From: Zanthoxylum bungeanum
Lineage: Eukaryota > Streptophyta > Magnoliopsida > Sapindales > Rutaceae
Direction: 5' to 3'
Length of the DNA stretch: 64,000 nt
Assembly: GCA_019454045.1 (NCBI GenBank)
Contig: SKCR01049634.1
Span: 1 to 64,000 of the forward strand
Part shown: positions 47,756-57,960 of the stretch, in pieces
How positions within the stretch are numbered: position 1 is the stretch's first letter
Layout: each line of letters opens with the position of its first letter
The notes under the pieces: generated by a model
What the model saw: the letters and a program-made list of their open reading frames with translations, nothing else
Told to the model about the DNA's origin: nothing
The model's database searches: none
Translations under genes and position numbers: made by a program

Positions 47756-50329
47756 TGTGGGACACAGAAACTGAGCGACGCTGTTCCTAGGCTCGCGGCC
47801 TAGTTGGGAAGGATTACATAACATGGAGAGTCGCCACCGGTGTGAACCGGGACAAAGATTTAAGGCCGCACTCACCCCTCGCAAGGGAAGACCTCAAACC
47901 GTTGGGTTCGGAATGGTCCCTTACTTATGTCACTTGTAATGAAAGGATTCATGTAATAATTTAACTAAAAGCTTAAGTAACACTTATTTCCAATAGTATC
48001 ATGCTTCTAATTCTCATATGCAAAATAAAACTTATGTGTACGCTTTTACATATATCTCATATTAAAATTGCATGCTTAACATATATCAAGATAGCAACGA
48101 ACATACAAATTTACATATCACATTCAGGAAAAACACAAGCACACATATTAACCATACAAGCACACATAGTAACCATACAAGCACACGTATGGGCACTTTT
48201 CCAAGTGGTACGTGGAATTGTAGCCCAAGTACAGACCGCACTACCGTCCATTCGGAATCGGCTACGGAATTTACGTCTGGGTTTCCATCCGATATACCGC
48301 AAGAAATAATACCCAAATGTTATCATGACACGAGCATATGAATGGTAATACATTGACACATTTGCATAAGAAAGATCAACCAATAGGCAATCATGCATGA
48401 ATGTAATAAGGCAGACTCAGTTCAGTGTGTGCACGTTCGTGTAGCGTTCGTAAACGCGTTCGAACGGAAATGAAACAGAATGCTCACGTTCGAGTAGCGT
48501 TCGTAAACGCGTTCGAACGGAAATGAAACAGAATGCTCACGTTCGAGTAGCGTTCGTAAACGCGTTCGAACGGAAATGAAACAGAATGTTCACGTTCGTA
48601 TGGCGTTTGTTAACGCGTTCGAACGGAAATGAGACCTGATGCATGATAAGGCAAAATTTATGCGCGTTCGAGTTGCGTTCGGGAACGCGTTCGAACGGAC
48701 ACGGGCCTGATGCAGAAATAGGATGCAATAAATAGAAAATAAAGGGGCGCGGCGAAGCACTGCCGTAAAGGTGACCTTTTGGGGCTCTTGATCTCTCAAA
48801 GAGAGGACCTTTAGACCAACATGCTAAGCCCATGCGCATCACGTCACACATACAAGACTAGAACCAATCATATCAACCAAGTATGCCCGATTGAACACAT
48901 CTCACATCCAATCTGAACACACGTCAACCGGCGCGGCAAAGCATTGTGGAAAAGGGGCTTTTAGCCCCTCCCCATAGGGGGTCTCACATCACACTTACTA
49001 AGCCCATGCGCTCGATTGACTCATACAAAGATAAACAATATATGAATTCAAGAGAAAACTAAATAAACAAAAAGCAACACAACGGAAGAGAGATGGTGCC
49101 GTTTACTCAAGCGGTACGTGGAGTTGTGGCCCGAGTACAGATCATATTACCGTCCATTCGGAATCGGCTATGAAATTTATGTCCGGGTTTCCATCCGATA
49201 TACCGCGAGAGTTGACACATCTCTCATTCATCCAATACCCACAACATATTACATCTCATAATTCATGCATATTTATCTACTCAAAGACCAAACATGCATT
49301 CATAGACGACTCTCATGCGAATAGAATTCAATAAACAATGAATATAAACTAATGAAAAGGTACCCTCAGGTCTAACCTTTTAAATCACCTCTCGGATGTA
49401 TGGTACACGATCGTCGGAAGGGTGGATGCTCCGCAACTCTCCCGGTTCACTGGTTCACTGTTCTCGTTCGTTGTCTTTACTGATTTGCTTGCGGCTCCAA
49501 CTCCGTTCTGCTCCTATTTCCTCTTTATCTTTTGCTTACTGTTTTTGGGTGTCTTCTTCCTGTAGTTTTTATGTGTGTTGTGTATGAGTTAGAGACTAGC
49601 TAGCTAGGGTTGAGAAGGTTGGTGAAGGGTTCTTTTTATAGGCAAAGGGTTAGGTTTGACAAGGAAAGGAATTGATTTGGTTTGGTTAAGGGAAGTCAAG
49701 AGATTTGATTTGGTTTGGTTAAGGGAAGTCAAAGATTGAGGGGGGACAAATCTTGGCTAGATAGGGAAGGTTGGATATTTGATTGGCTTGGATTAGGAAT
49801 ACAATATTTTAAGTTTGGGAATAATCTTATTAGATTGGGAATATAATTGGTTGATTGATTTTAATTAGGCATGATTATATTTTGATTTAGTGTGTGATTT
49901 GTTTAATTTAGGCATGATTTTAGTTTAAGTTGGTAATTGTTTATTTTATGTTTGGTATATGTTTTATTTAATCATTTAATTAATTTGATTATTATATTAT
50001 TTAGTTAATGTTTTAATTATATTTATTTATTTAAATTGGGATGTGTTTTATGGGCTTTGGGGGGGCTAATTGGGCTGGATGTGAGGCTAGCAGCAAAACC
50101 AGAATTACCGACACCGTTCGAACGCTTCTTCGAACGCGGCACAAAACGCCCGCAATCCGTTTGACGTTCGAACATAAACACGAACGTAGCACGAACGAAA
50201 ACAGTGAACCTTGTTTATTCTGAATTTCCCTTCCGATGTCCGTTTCCCGTGACCTCCGTGACTTAAAAGGTAGTGTCTCCAAAATGAGACTCATCATAGG
50301 GACTCATGTGTAAAAATGCAGTGCCTACA
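47756..50329 (-). repeat. 5' LTR of Tat-2
   Basis: Collinear with 41443-44016; the differences seen are a few single-base changes and 1-5 bp indels. It includes a 53-bp array starting at 48432 and the duplicated 110-bp module (about 48193-48303 and 49092-49206). Confidence 0.95.
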
Positions 50330-51088
50330 CTAGGGCTAGTAAAAACTTAAAAGTAAAAGACATAAAGTAAAAACTGAAAAGTAAATGCGTAAAGTAAAAG
50401 ATGAAAATAAATTACATAAAAATAAATTGCTAAGGTAAAATGAATTACTTCTACTATTTAATATTTAGATATCTCCCTTAATATATATATTAACTTCAAA
50501 TTAAGTTTAACCAGCCATAAAGGCGGAACCAAAATAACCAGCCATAAAGGCAGAACCAAAATAACCAGCCATAAAGGCGGAATTAATATTTAATTACCAA
50601 CCGACCAATCTGGCAGTATCCTTTTTAAGTCAAATTTTAATTAGTGAATATATTATATTTAAGGGAGATTAATCTAACTAGCAATAGTAAAAGAATTACC
50701 TTTCACCTCAGCAGAGGGAAGTTATCTCGACATGGTAGAACTGTAAAAGTAAAAAAAAAAAGAAAGAATAAATTACTATTACTATTACAAAAGTAAAATT
50801 ACTATTATTACTAAACGTAATTAAAAATATTTTACAAAGTAAAAAGTAAAAAAATAAAAACAAACTAGAGAGAGAAACTCTCTCTTTACACCAAAGAAGG
50901 GAGAGAAAATGGTACCCTGAAATATAATATTTTGAGCTCTATTTATAGGCGCAGATAGGGGTCCAGCGTCGCGACGCTGGAACAGTTTAGCGTCGCGACG
51001 CCAGCTACAGTGACACGTGTCACTTGCTGATTTACCGGCTCAGATTCTTATCCGATTATGTGGCACTGTTCATGACGTCATTGGTGAC
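50330..51088 (-). repeat. 3' LTR of the Athila element, right (5'-start) portion with promoter
   Basis: It continues from the Tat-2 insertion site. 50336-50460 matches 63883-64000. On the - strand it contains a TATA box CTATAAATAG (50939-50948) and, upstream of it, two GC-rich palindromes (50963-50980 and 50990-51001). A 28-bp phrase CCAGCCATAAAGGCGGAACC recurs three times at about 50511-50585. The U3 start near 51088 (TGTCACC) is estimated from an internal CTCGAGGACTAGCAAAATG motif just outside; the partner LTR lies off the window. Confidence 0.7.
50963..51001. promoter_or_regulatory. GC-rich palindromes upstream of the Athila LTR TATA box
   Basis: CCAGCGTCGCGACGCTGG (50963-50980) is a perfect 18-bp palindrome. 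GCGTCGCGACGC (50990-51001), preceded by TTTA, repeats its core. They lie 15-60 bp upstream of the - strand TATA box, where a dimeric transcription factor could bind. Function is inferred. Confidence 0.65.
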
Positions 51089-52433
51089 ATTTACATTTTG
51101 CTAGTCCTCGAGCAAAACATTAAATAAAATAACATAATAAAATTTAACTAAGCCACTTTCGTAGGGATCACGGTTGCATTTAGCGTATGCAACAAGCCTT
51201 TAAACCCCTAGGTGTCCATAGTAGACGAGTTGTAGTCTCGTGAGGGTTTACAGCAATGATACCCACAAACATTTTACAAAAGTAAAAAGGTAGTAAAACT
51301 AATGCACACAAAAGCAAAAAGACAAGTGAAAATAGAATAAAGAAGTTAGTGACTAATCAGGTGAAACTTCTACTCCAAATTACTAGTTGTTTTGTTTCTT
51401 TCTAAATTACTGAATAAGTAAATTCTCCGATTATTTTTACCATTCTCCATATACACAGCCAAAAAAATATTAATCAACTCATTTTTGCCCAAAACAGTCA
51501 TAAGTGCAGTTGATAAGAGAGTAATATTTTTGTCCTAAAGTTCTATCAGATTTCACACCTTGTTGTAGCAATGGAATAATTTTTTTCTGATTTTTCTGAT
51601 TTTTTCTTTGATTTTTCTCTATTTTTAATTTATATACAATACCTTCCGTCTATGTAGCGAGTTTTGGGTCGGTGGCTCCCAAACCAGTTGGCTTTAGGGC
51701 ACCAGGTGTTAAGACACCCCTACGGACTTAATTACCCAGACTTCAGATATATATATTTTTGCAGCATCTTTGATCCATGTAGCGAGTTTTGGGCCAGTGA
51801 CTCCCAAATCAGTTGGTTTTAGGGCACTAGGTATTAAAACACCCTTACAGACTTAATAACTCGGATCTCAGACGTTTTTTTTTATTTATTTTTTATTTTT
51901 TTTATTTTTTTTACTCCATCACTTTTTAAGATGATTCCTCCAATTAAACTAGAGCACTGAATATTACAAACTTTTCAATTTTAACTCATGTCCGTATGTT
52001 TTCATGTATGTTGATGATACCTGCCAACTGAGCATAAGAAGATCCATTTTAGTCTGTTTTATGGAGAATTTACGAATTAAATAATTGAAAAAGGAAATAA
52101 ACAAAAATTAACTTGTTTCGAAAAAGGTTTGAGATACGTCTCAGGAGTAGAAATTTCTTACTCGGCTATCTCTTACCACCTTTTTAGTCAAAACAAAAAC
52201 ACAAAAAAAAAAAAAAAACACAAAATATTTTTGTAATTTTTGAAAAAAATTTCAATTTTTTTGTATTTTTCGAAAAATTTGGAACAAAAACAAAAACAAC
52301 ATACAACTAAAAACAAGATATTAATCAACTAATTTCCTCCCCCAAACCTAAATGAGACATTGTCCCAAATGTCTTAAACAGTAGAAGAAGAGTTTAGAAG
52401 ATAATACCTGGTTCACTGAAATTTTACAGGAAA
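51089..52433 (-). other. Long 3' untranslated region of the Athila element
   Basis: No gene. About 51655-51750 and 51775-51870 are diverged tandem copies of a block with GTAGCGAGTTTTGGG and CTCCCAAA. A/T homopolymer stretches lie at 51880-51915 and 52200-52270. On the - strand a GGTTTGGGGGAGGAAA purine run at about 52330-52345, 90 bp after the LOG stop, resembles a polypurine tract and may mark an internal priming site. Confidence 0.55.
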
Positions 52434-53060
52434 TTAAAGGTTAAGATCCAGATTAATTCGACGCCTCTTACCACGATCGTCCTCGGACCAATTTATCTTT
52501 GAAATGATAGGGTCAACTTTTGGTTCATAAGCTATGAGTTGGTCAATTAGATCTGGAGCTGTTCTGGCAGTAAAGAGGAGTTCTTTTAAAGGTTTTGATA
52601 TGAACCAATTTCTCCGAGCATCATCAAGAAACACACAAAGAAAATCATAAAACCCATCAACGTTGTACAGCCCAATTGATTTCTGGTGTATGTTCAGGTT
52701 CGCCCAAACTAGTACAATAAAAATTTCATCCAATGTACCCAAGCCACCTGGCAAAGCAATAAAAGCATCAGCACGGTAAATCATTTCTACCAGTCGTTCA
52801 GACATACCTGGCACGATTAATTCCTCTCCGTTTGATGGTTCAATAAGATTTGCCTCTGCCAAGGGTTTTGGGATGATTCCCAAAACGTGACTGCCTCCTT
52901 CCTGTGCGGCCTTTGAAACGATCCCCATAAGTCCGAGATTGCTTCCGCCATATATTAAGTGCATATTCCTTGCAGCTAAGACTCGACCCACTTCCTGTGC
53001 TGCTTCTATGTATTGTGGTTTAGTACCAACAGTACTACCGCAAAACACAAATGTTTTCAA
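52434..53060 (-). CDS. LOG-family (cytokinin-activating phosphoribohydrolase-like) domain carried by the Athila element
   Basis: A 208-codon open frame. LOG enzymes release active cytokinin bases from nucleoside monophosphates in one step. Residues 4-8 are FVFCG, 37-46 YGGSNLGLMG (nucleotide fold), 86-93 MSERLVEM with the conserved Arg (R89), and 104-112 PGGLGTLDE, the LOG signature with its Glu. The Lys that usually follows the Arg in plant LOGs is Leu here. An added tail has KRRR (198-201) and ends LDLNL (204-208). Length matches plant LOGs. The frame begins at a non-ATG codon, and upstream codons (FEDIQSKKWKPLQEDELK) read on in frame back to a stop at about 53126, so the true product is probably spliced or fused to upstream ORFs. 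Same strand as pol, between integrase and the 3' LTR. No internal stop, unlike pol. Enzyme activity is inferred only. Confidence 0.85.
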   Translation of the reverse strand: MKTFVFCGSTVGTKPQYIEAAQEVGRVLAARNMHLIYGGSNLGLMGIVSKAAQEGGSHVLGIIPKPLAEANLIEPSNGEELIVPGMSERLVEMIYRADAFIALPGGLGTLDEIFIVLVWANLNIHQKSIGLYNVDGFYDFLCVFLDDARRNWFISKPLKELLFTARTAPDLIDQLIAYEPKVDPIISKINWSEDDRGKRRRINLDLNL

Positions 53061-53332
53061 CTCGTCTTCTTGAAGTGGCTTCCATTTTTTACTCTGGATG
53101 TCTTCAAAAGTGCAATGATGAGTTTAATTTATAATACCTGAAAAGGGTGAGTAAAAATAGCACAAGTATCTTCCAAAGGACGATTAGTAGCAAAATAGTA
53201 AAATAGATCATGATAGTCAACAAGATCTGGATCATGTCGGATGAAATAAAAGAAAACAACAAAACAAATCAAAATTATTAGGAAAAGGCAAAGAGATATA
53301 ATATGTACAAGAATTTACAGCTTGATTAACGT
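53061..53332 (-). other. Linker between ORF3b and the LOG domain
   Basis: After the TAG at 53335-53333 one frame reads NQAVNSCTYYISLPFPNNFD and another, from about 53235, reads DPDLVDYHDLFYYFATNRPL, protein-like but out of phase. A consensus donor (GCT|GTAAAT near 53318) and CAG acceptors near 53227 or 53138 allow introns. A TAA near 53126 closes the LOG frame. The stretch is either intron-bearing or a slightly frameshifted join between ORF3b and the LOG domain. Confidence 0.5.
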
Positions 53333-53638
53333 CTATGCGCCAGGGACAAGCTTCCCATCCAATTTTCTTATAAATTGGCAAACAGGGTCTTTTTGAGTCA
53401 AATTCCCAAGACTTAACTGTTGTCTTTCTTTTTGAAATTGTGTATGTAATCTGTGAAAGTCTATGTGAACATATCCATTGGGATGCGTCTCAAGAGTCGA
53501 AGATATATCATCTAAAGACTCTTTACTCAAGCCATCCCTAATGAATTTAATTTTGTCTTCGCGATTAACAGACACCATTCCTAAAGAACGACAACGAGTA
53601 TTGCAATTCCAACGTGCACATTTGTAACAAACACCCAT
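53333..53638 (-). CDS. Athila ORF3b: small Cys-motif protein segment
   Basis: It starts at ATG 53638, the very codon after the TAA of ORF3a in the same frame. MGVCYKCARWNCNTRCRS has a CxxC-x4-C-x3-C pattern that could bind zinc. A basic/acidic mixed region follows (NREDKIKFIRDGLSKESLDD, THPNGYVHIDFHRLHTQF), ending in KLDGKLVPGA. I do not recognise the family. Because the stop lies exactly between two in-phase frames, ORF3a and 3b may once have been one reading frame. Confidence 0.55.
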   Translation of the reverse strand: MGVCYKCARWNCNTRCRSLGMVSVNREDKIKFIRDGLSKESLDDISSTLETHPNGYVHIDFHRLHTQFQKERQQLSLGNLTQKDPVCQFIRKLDGKLVPGA

Positions 53639-53881
53639 TTACTTAGCTCTTCGTTTCTTTGCATAGGTGCTTCTTCCAAAACCAGGCAGATGTGAAATAA
53701 AAGAGTCAGAAGACTCACCTGCCAATCGGACTCGTGCTTCAATTACCCAACGAATGTCATTGGGAACACCATGGATCGTCAGTAACCTCATCCGTTCCAA
53801 GCGAGCTTTGTAGACTTTCATTAGAGATTTTTGAGGGAGAGAAGGAAATTGCTTGTGAAGATTTGCGAGAGCTTCTTCCAT
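53639..53881 (-). CDS. Athila ORF3a: small basic protein segment after a predicted splice acceptor
   Basis: ATG at 53881 (MEEALANLHKQFPSLPQKSL) gives 80 residues, rich in Arg/Lys, ending KKRRAK. A strong acceptor TTTAGTTTTTGCAG on the - strand ends at 53898, 17 bases before the ATG, which fits a spliced subgenomic message as known for env-like genes of Athila elements. No signal peptide or membrane span is seen, so it is not an obvious envelope protein. Family unknown. Confidence 0.55.
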   Translation of the reverse strand: MEEALANLHKQFPSLPQKSLMKVYKARLERMRLLTIHGVPNDIRWVIEARVRLAGESSDSFISHLPGFGRSTYAKKRRAK

Positions 53882-54020
53882 CTTGAAATGACTTAATCTG
53901 CAAAAACTAAACACACAAAATTAAATCACACCAAATCACAATATATACAAAAATTGCATGGGTTGCCTCCCTGCGAGCGCTAAGTTTAAAGTCGTCAGCT
54001 AGACGTGACTGCTCGAACGT

Positions 54021-55280
54021 TTATGCTGGATCTGGTGTGACACTTTCTTTTTGTCGCTCAAATGATTCTCCCCAGTAGTGCTTGACACGCTGACTGTTAA
54101 CTTTGAATGTGTTGTTGGTATTGGGATCCAGTAACTCAACAGCTCCATATGGTAAAACCTGAGTGATCACAAATCTCGAGTTGTACAACAACACCTGCTA
54201 CCTTGGTTCCAACTGTCTGTGCATTATTTTTCGGTCATGCCATTTTTTGGTCTTTTCCTTGTATAATTTGGCATTGTCATAAGCATGTAGGCGAAATTCC
54301 TCCAATTCATTGAGTTGGTGAAGTCTTTTCTCTCCTGCAACTTGTGAGTCAAGATTCACCTTCTTCAGTGCCCAGTACGCCTTGTGTTCAAGCTCAACTG
54401 GCAGATGGAATGCTTTCCCAAACACCAATCGATATGGTGACATACCAATGGGTGTCTTGTAAGCTGTTCGGTAGGCCCATAATGCATCATCTAGTTTTGT
54501 AGACCAGTCCCTCCTTGTTGATCCAACGGTTCTTTCTAGGATTCTCTTGATCTCCCTGTTTGAAACCTCAACCTGTCCATTTGACTGTGGATGGTTAGAT
54601 GTGGCAATCTTGTGAGTAACTCCATATTTGGATAGGAGTGCATCAAAATATATGTTGTAGAAATGTGAGCCACCATCGCTGATAATTGCCCGAGGTGTTC
54701 CGAATCGAGTGAAAATGTTCTTTTTCAGGAATTTGATCACCACTTTTGAATCATTGGATGGCAGTGCAATTGCTTCAACCCATTTGGAGACGTAGTCTAC
54801 AACAACCAGGATGTATAAGTTTCCAAATGATGGAACAAATGGTCCCATGAAATCAATATCCCATACATCGAATATCTCCACTTCCAGAATGTTTTGCAAT
54901 GGTCCTTCGTTTCTCATCGAAATATTCCCCGTTCTCTGGCACCTGTCACATTGAAAAGCAAAAAGATAAGCATCTTTAAAAAGTGTGGGCCAGAAAAAAC
55001 CTGATTGAAGGACTTTGGCTGCAGTTTTGTTTCCGCTGAAGTGTCCGCCGTATGGTGATGAATGACAGTGTTGCAAAACACTGTTGACCTCCTCATGCGG
55101 AACACACCGTCTCAATAATTGATCAGCACAGCGTTTAAACAGGTACGGTTCATCCCAGACATAGTGCTTGACTTCTTTGAAGAACTTCTTCTGTTGCTGA
55201 GTTGTCCATTCCAACGGCCATTTTCCTGACACAATGTAGTTGACATAGTCAGCATACCAAGGGACTTCCTGTTGTTTCAT
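54021..55280 (-). pseudogene. Athila integrase
   Basis: The frame is open from 55280 to a stop at 54198-54200 and then readable to 54021. Zinc-binding [21 protein letters not shown] and CDRCQRTG. Catalytic core: [10 protein letters not shown] (D), [10 protein letters not shown] (D), [18 protein letters not shown] (E). The C-terminal part includes [20 protein letters not shown] and the [14 protein letters not shown] box typical of Athila. All three catalytic acids are present. The stop before the C-terminal tail and the breaks upstream disable the polyprotein. Confidence 0.88.
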
Positions 55281-55307
55281 GGCAAACAGCTGTTCATCTG
55301 GAAAAGT

Positions 55308-56664
55308 TTATTTGATTGATAATTCTTTGCCAGCTGTTTCTCCATTCTCAAGCCTCGATAAGTGATCTGCCACCTGGTTTTCTATTCCTTTCTTGTCTCG
55401 AATCTCCACGTCGAATTCTTGTAAAAGAAGTATCCAACGGATCAATCTGGGTTTGGCATCTTTCTTTGTGATCAGATATTTGATTGCTGAATGATCTGTG
55501 TAGACCACCACTTTGGGACCCAGCAGATAGGAGCGGAATTTGTCAAAAGCGTACACAACTGCAAGCAACTTCTTTTCAGTGGTTGTGTAGTTGAGTTGAG
55601 CTTCATTCAGAGTTCTGCTGGAGTAGTAAATGGTGTGGAAAATCTTTGTTTTACGTTGTCCCAAAACTGCACATATAGCAAAATCACTAGCATCACACAT
55701 TACCTCAAATGGAAGGGTCCAATCTGGTGCTACAATGATGGGAGCAGAAATCAGCTTTTGTTTTAAGATCTCGAAAGCTTCTTGGAATTCTTTGGTGAAG
55801 TTGAAAGGCACATCCTTTTCCAGAAGATTACAAAGAGGTTTGGCAATCTTGGAAAAGTCTTTGATAAATCTTCCGTAAAAACCTGCATGTCCGAGAAAAC
55901 TCCGAATCCCTTTGACAGATGTTGGTGGAGGTAGTTTTTCAATTGTTTCAATCTTTGCTTTGTCTACTTCGATTCCTTTTTGTGAGATCCGGTGTCCAAG
56001 AACAATGCCTTCCTGTACCATGAAATGGCATTTCTCCCAATTGAGTACTAGGTTTGTATCTTCACACCTTTGTAATACCTGTTCCAGATTTTACAAGCAA
56101 TGGTCAAAAGAATCTCTAAACACAGAAAAGTCATCCATAAATACCTTCATACTATGCTCCAGCATGTCTGAGAAAATAGCCATCATGCAACGCTGAAAAG
56201 TGGCAGAGGCATTACATAATCCAATGGCATCCAGCGGAAAGCAAAAGTACCATAGGGACATGTAAAAGTGGTTTTCTCCTGATCTTCTGGGGCAATAGCA
56301 ATCTGATTGTACCCTGAATATCCGTCAAGAAAGCAATAGAACTCATGTCCCGCCAGTCTGTCTAACATCTGATCAATGAATGGTAGCGGAAAATGGTCCT
56401 TTCTCGTGGCTTTGTTCAGCTTTCTGTAGTCCATACATACTCTCCATCCAGTCACTGTTCTTATTGGAATCAGACAGTAATTCCTCCTTTCTTTGGCACA
56501 CACTGCATAGGACTCACCCAAGTGCTATCTGAGATGGGGTAAATGATGTCAGCATCCAACCATTTGATGATTTCTTTCTTTACAACTTCCTTCATGATTG
56601 GATTGAGTCTCCGTTGATGCTCCACTGTGGGTTTGTATTCATCATTCATCAGGATCTTGTGCAT
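55308..56664 (-). pseudogene. Athila reverse transcriptase-RNase H, frameshifted
   Basis: RT blocks are in order: NPIMKEVVKKEIIKWLDA, VSPMQCVPKKGG, then a small deletion, IRTVTGWRVCMDYRKLNKAT, FYCFLDGYSGYNQI, a one-base loss after FRWMP (about 56230), the FMDD catalytic box, a stop near 56095, then [17 protein letters not shown] and [20 protein letters not shown]. RNase H follows with [34 protein letters not shown] and [11 protein letters not shown]. The order and phrases are of Athila type. It would convert the genomic RNA to DNA in the particle; this copy cannot. Confidence 0.88.
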
Positions 56665-56727
56665 GCAAAATGATGGACTAATGCCTCGAATGTCTGCTAT
56701 AGTCCAGCCAATGGCTCTTTTGTGCTC

Positions 56728-57588
56728 TCATAACATTCTCATTAGTTTTTCTTCCTGCTCCAATGTTAGTGAAGAAGAAATAATAACAGGTAATTCAGAA
56801 GAGTTTCCAAGAAATACATACCTGAGATGGCTCGAAAGTAACTTTAGTTCCAGCTGCGGTGGTTCTTCAATCGAAGGTTTGATTCGATCTTTCTTTGGCA
56901 GTTCCAAGCTTTCAACTGGTGGTATTGCTTTAAATCGGAATGGTTTGTCAAGGTAGTTGATACATTCCAAGATTTCAGCATCTAGCTCAATGTCAGTCAT
57001 GTTGGTGATGCAAGCTTCAAGTGTATCTGTGGGATTTGACTCAGTATTCTGAACAATACTATCAACAACATCAATTCTGAAGCATTCTTCTTCTTCCTTT
57101 TCATTGCTCGGAAATTTCATGGCTTTGAAAACATTAAATGTCACTTCTTGGTCCTGCACTTTCATGGTCAGTTCTCCTTTTTGTACATCAATCACAGTTT
57201 TACCTGTAGCCAAAAATGGTCTCCCAATAATGATAAGTACTTATTTGTCTTCTTCCATGTCAAGGATGATGAAGTCTGCTGGAAGGATGAGTTTGTCAAC
57301 TTTGACAAGCACATTTTCAACGACTCCTCTCGGGAATGCGAGCGTTCGATCAGCAAGTTGCAATGATACCGAGGTAGGCATTGCTTCTCCAATTTTCAGT
57401 TTCCTGTAAATAGAAAAAGACATTAAATTAACACTGGCACCTAAATCACATAAAGCCTTACCGATGTAATGTTCTCCAATGGTGCAAGGTACAATGAAAC
57501 TGCCAGGATCTTTCAACTTCGGGGGAAGCTTCCTCTGAATGATGGCGCTGCATTCTTCTGTCAAAGCTACTGTCTCGTAATCTCCCAA
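56728..57588 (-). pseudogene. Athila protease and pre-RT linker
   Basis: YIGKALCDLGASVNLMSFSI contains the protease active-site box in the Athila form (D-L-G-A). SLQLADRTLAFPRGVVENVL and FIILDMEED follow; a TAA at 57241-57243 interrupts just before IIIGRPFLATGKTVID, the conserved end of the protease. The linker runs to a stop at 56728-56730. It would cleave the polyprotein; the stop separates the domain from its last conserved box. Confidence 0.85.
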
Positions 57589-57591
57589 TCT

Positions 57592-57960
57592 TCATTTTCG
57601 TGAAAGAATGTCTTTCATGAATTTTACATAGCTGGGCATTTGTTCTAAGGCTTCTGCAAATGGTATGTTAATGTGTAGCTTTTTGAAAATCTCCAAGAAA
57701 CGAGCAAACTGTTTGTCCGGTTTGTTTTTCTGAAGACGCTGAGGAAAATGTGGTGGTGGAGTGATCTGTTCTTTTTCTTTTTCCTTTGTTTCTTTTTCTT
57801 CCATCTGTGGAACTGCATCTTTTGGAATATCTTCAATTGTTGCCTTGATTCCAACATCTTTGTTGATCTCAGTACCACTCTTTAAGGTAATGGCTTGACA
57901 TTGCTCCTTCCCTCGGTTCCTTGGATTTGGTTCTGTGTTACTGGGAAGATTACCTAGCGG
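57592..57960 (-). pseudogene. Athila gag C-terminal part, beyond the hAT insertion
   Basis: It resumes the gag frame after the hAT element: LPSNTEPNPRNRGKEQCQAI followed by a Glu/Lys-rich stretch and NKPDKQFARFLEIFKKLHIN. It ends at an in-frame TGA (57592-57594) that separates it from the protease region. Confidence 0.85.

Larger units (their letters stand above)
41443..50329 (-). mobile_element. Tat-2: young, pol-less Tat-like LTR element (gag only)
   Basis: Two LTRs of 2574 bp each (41443-44016 and 47756-50329) are nearly identical, and the element is flanked by a perfect CTAGG duplication (41438-41442 and 50330-50334). The internal region is only about 3.7 kb: primer site, leader, gag, a scar joining the pre-RT linker to the end of integrase, a repeat array and a polypurine tract. 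Protease, RT, RNase H and most of integrase are absent. Such gag-bearing, pol-less elements (TR-GAG type) must borrow enzymes from a relative. Confidence 0.93.

Noticed and set aside
52434..53060. LOG frame considered as an ordinary host gene interrupted by a retrotransposon
   Set aside because: Integrase and the retroelement splice acceptor lie directly upstream and the element's 3' UTR and LTR directly downstream, all on the same strand, with no host sequence or insertion border between them. A secondary capture event cannot be fully excluded.
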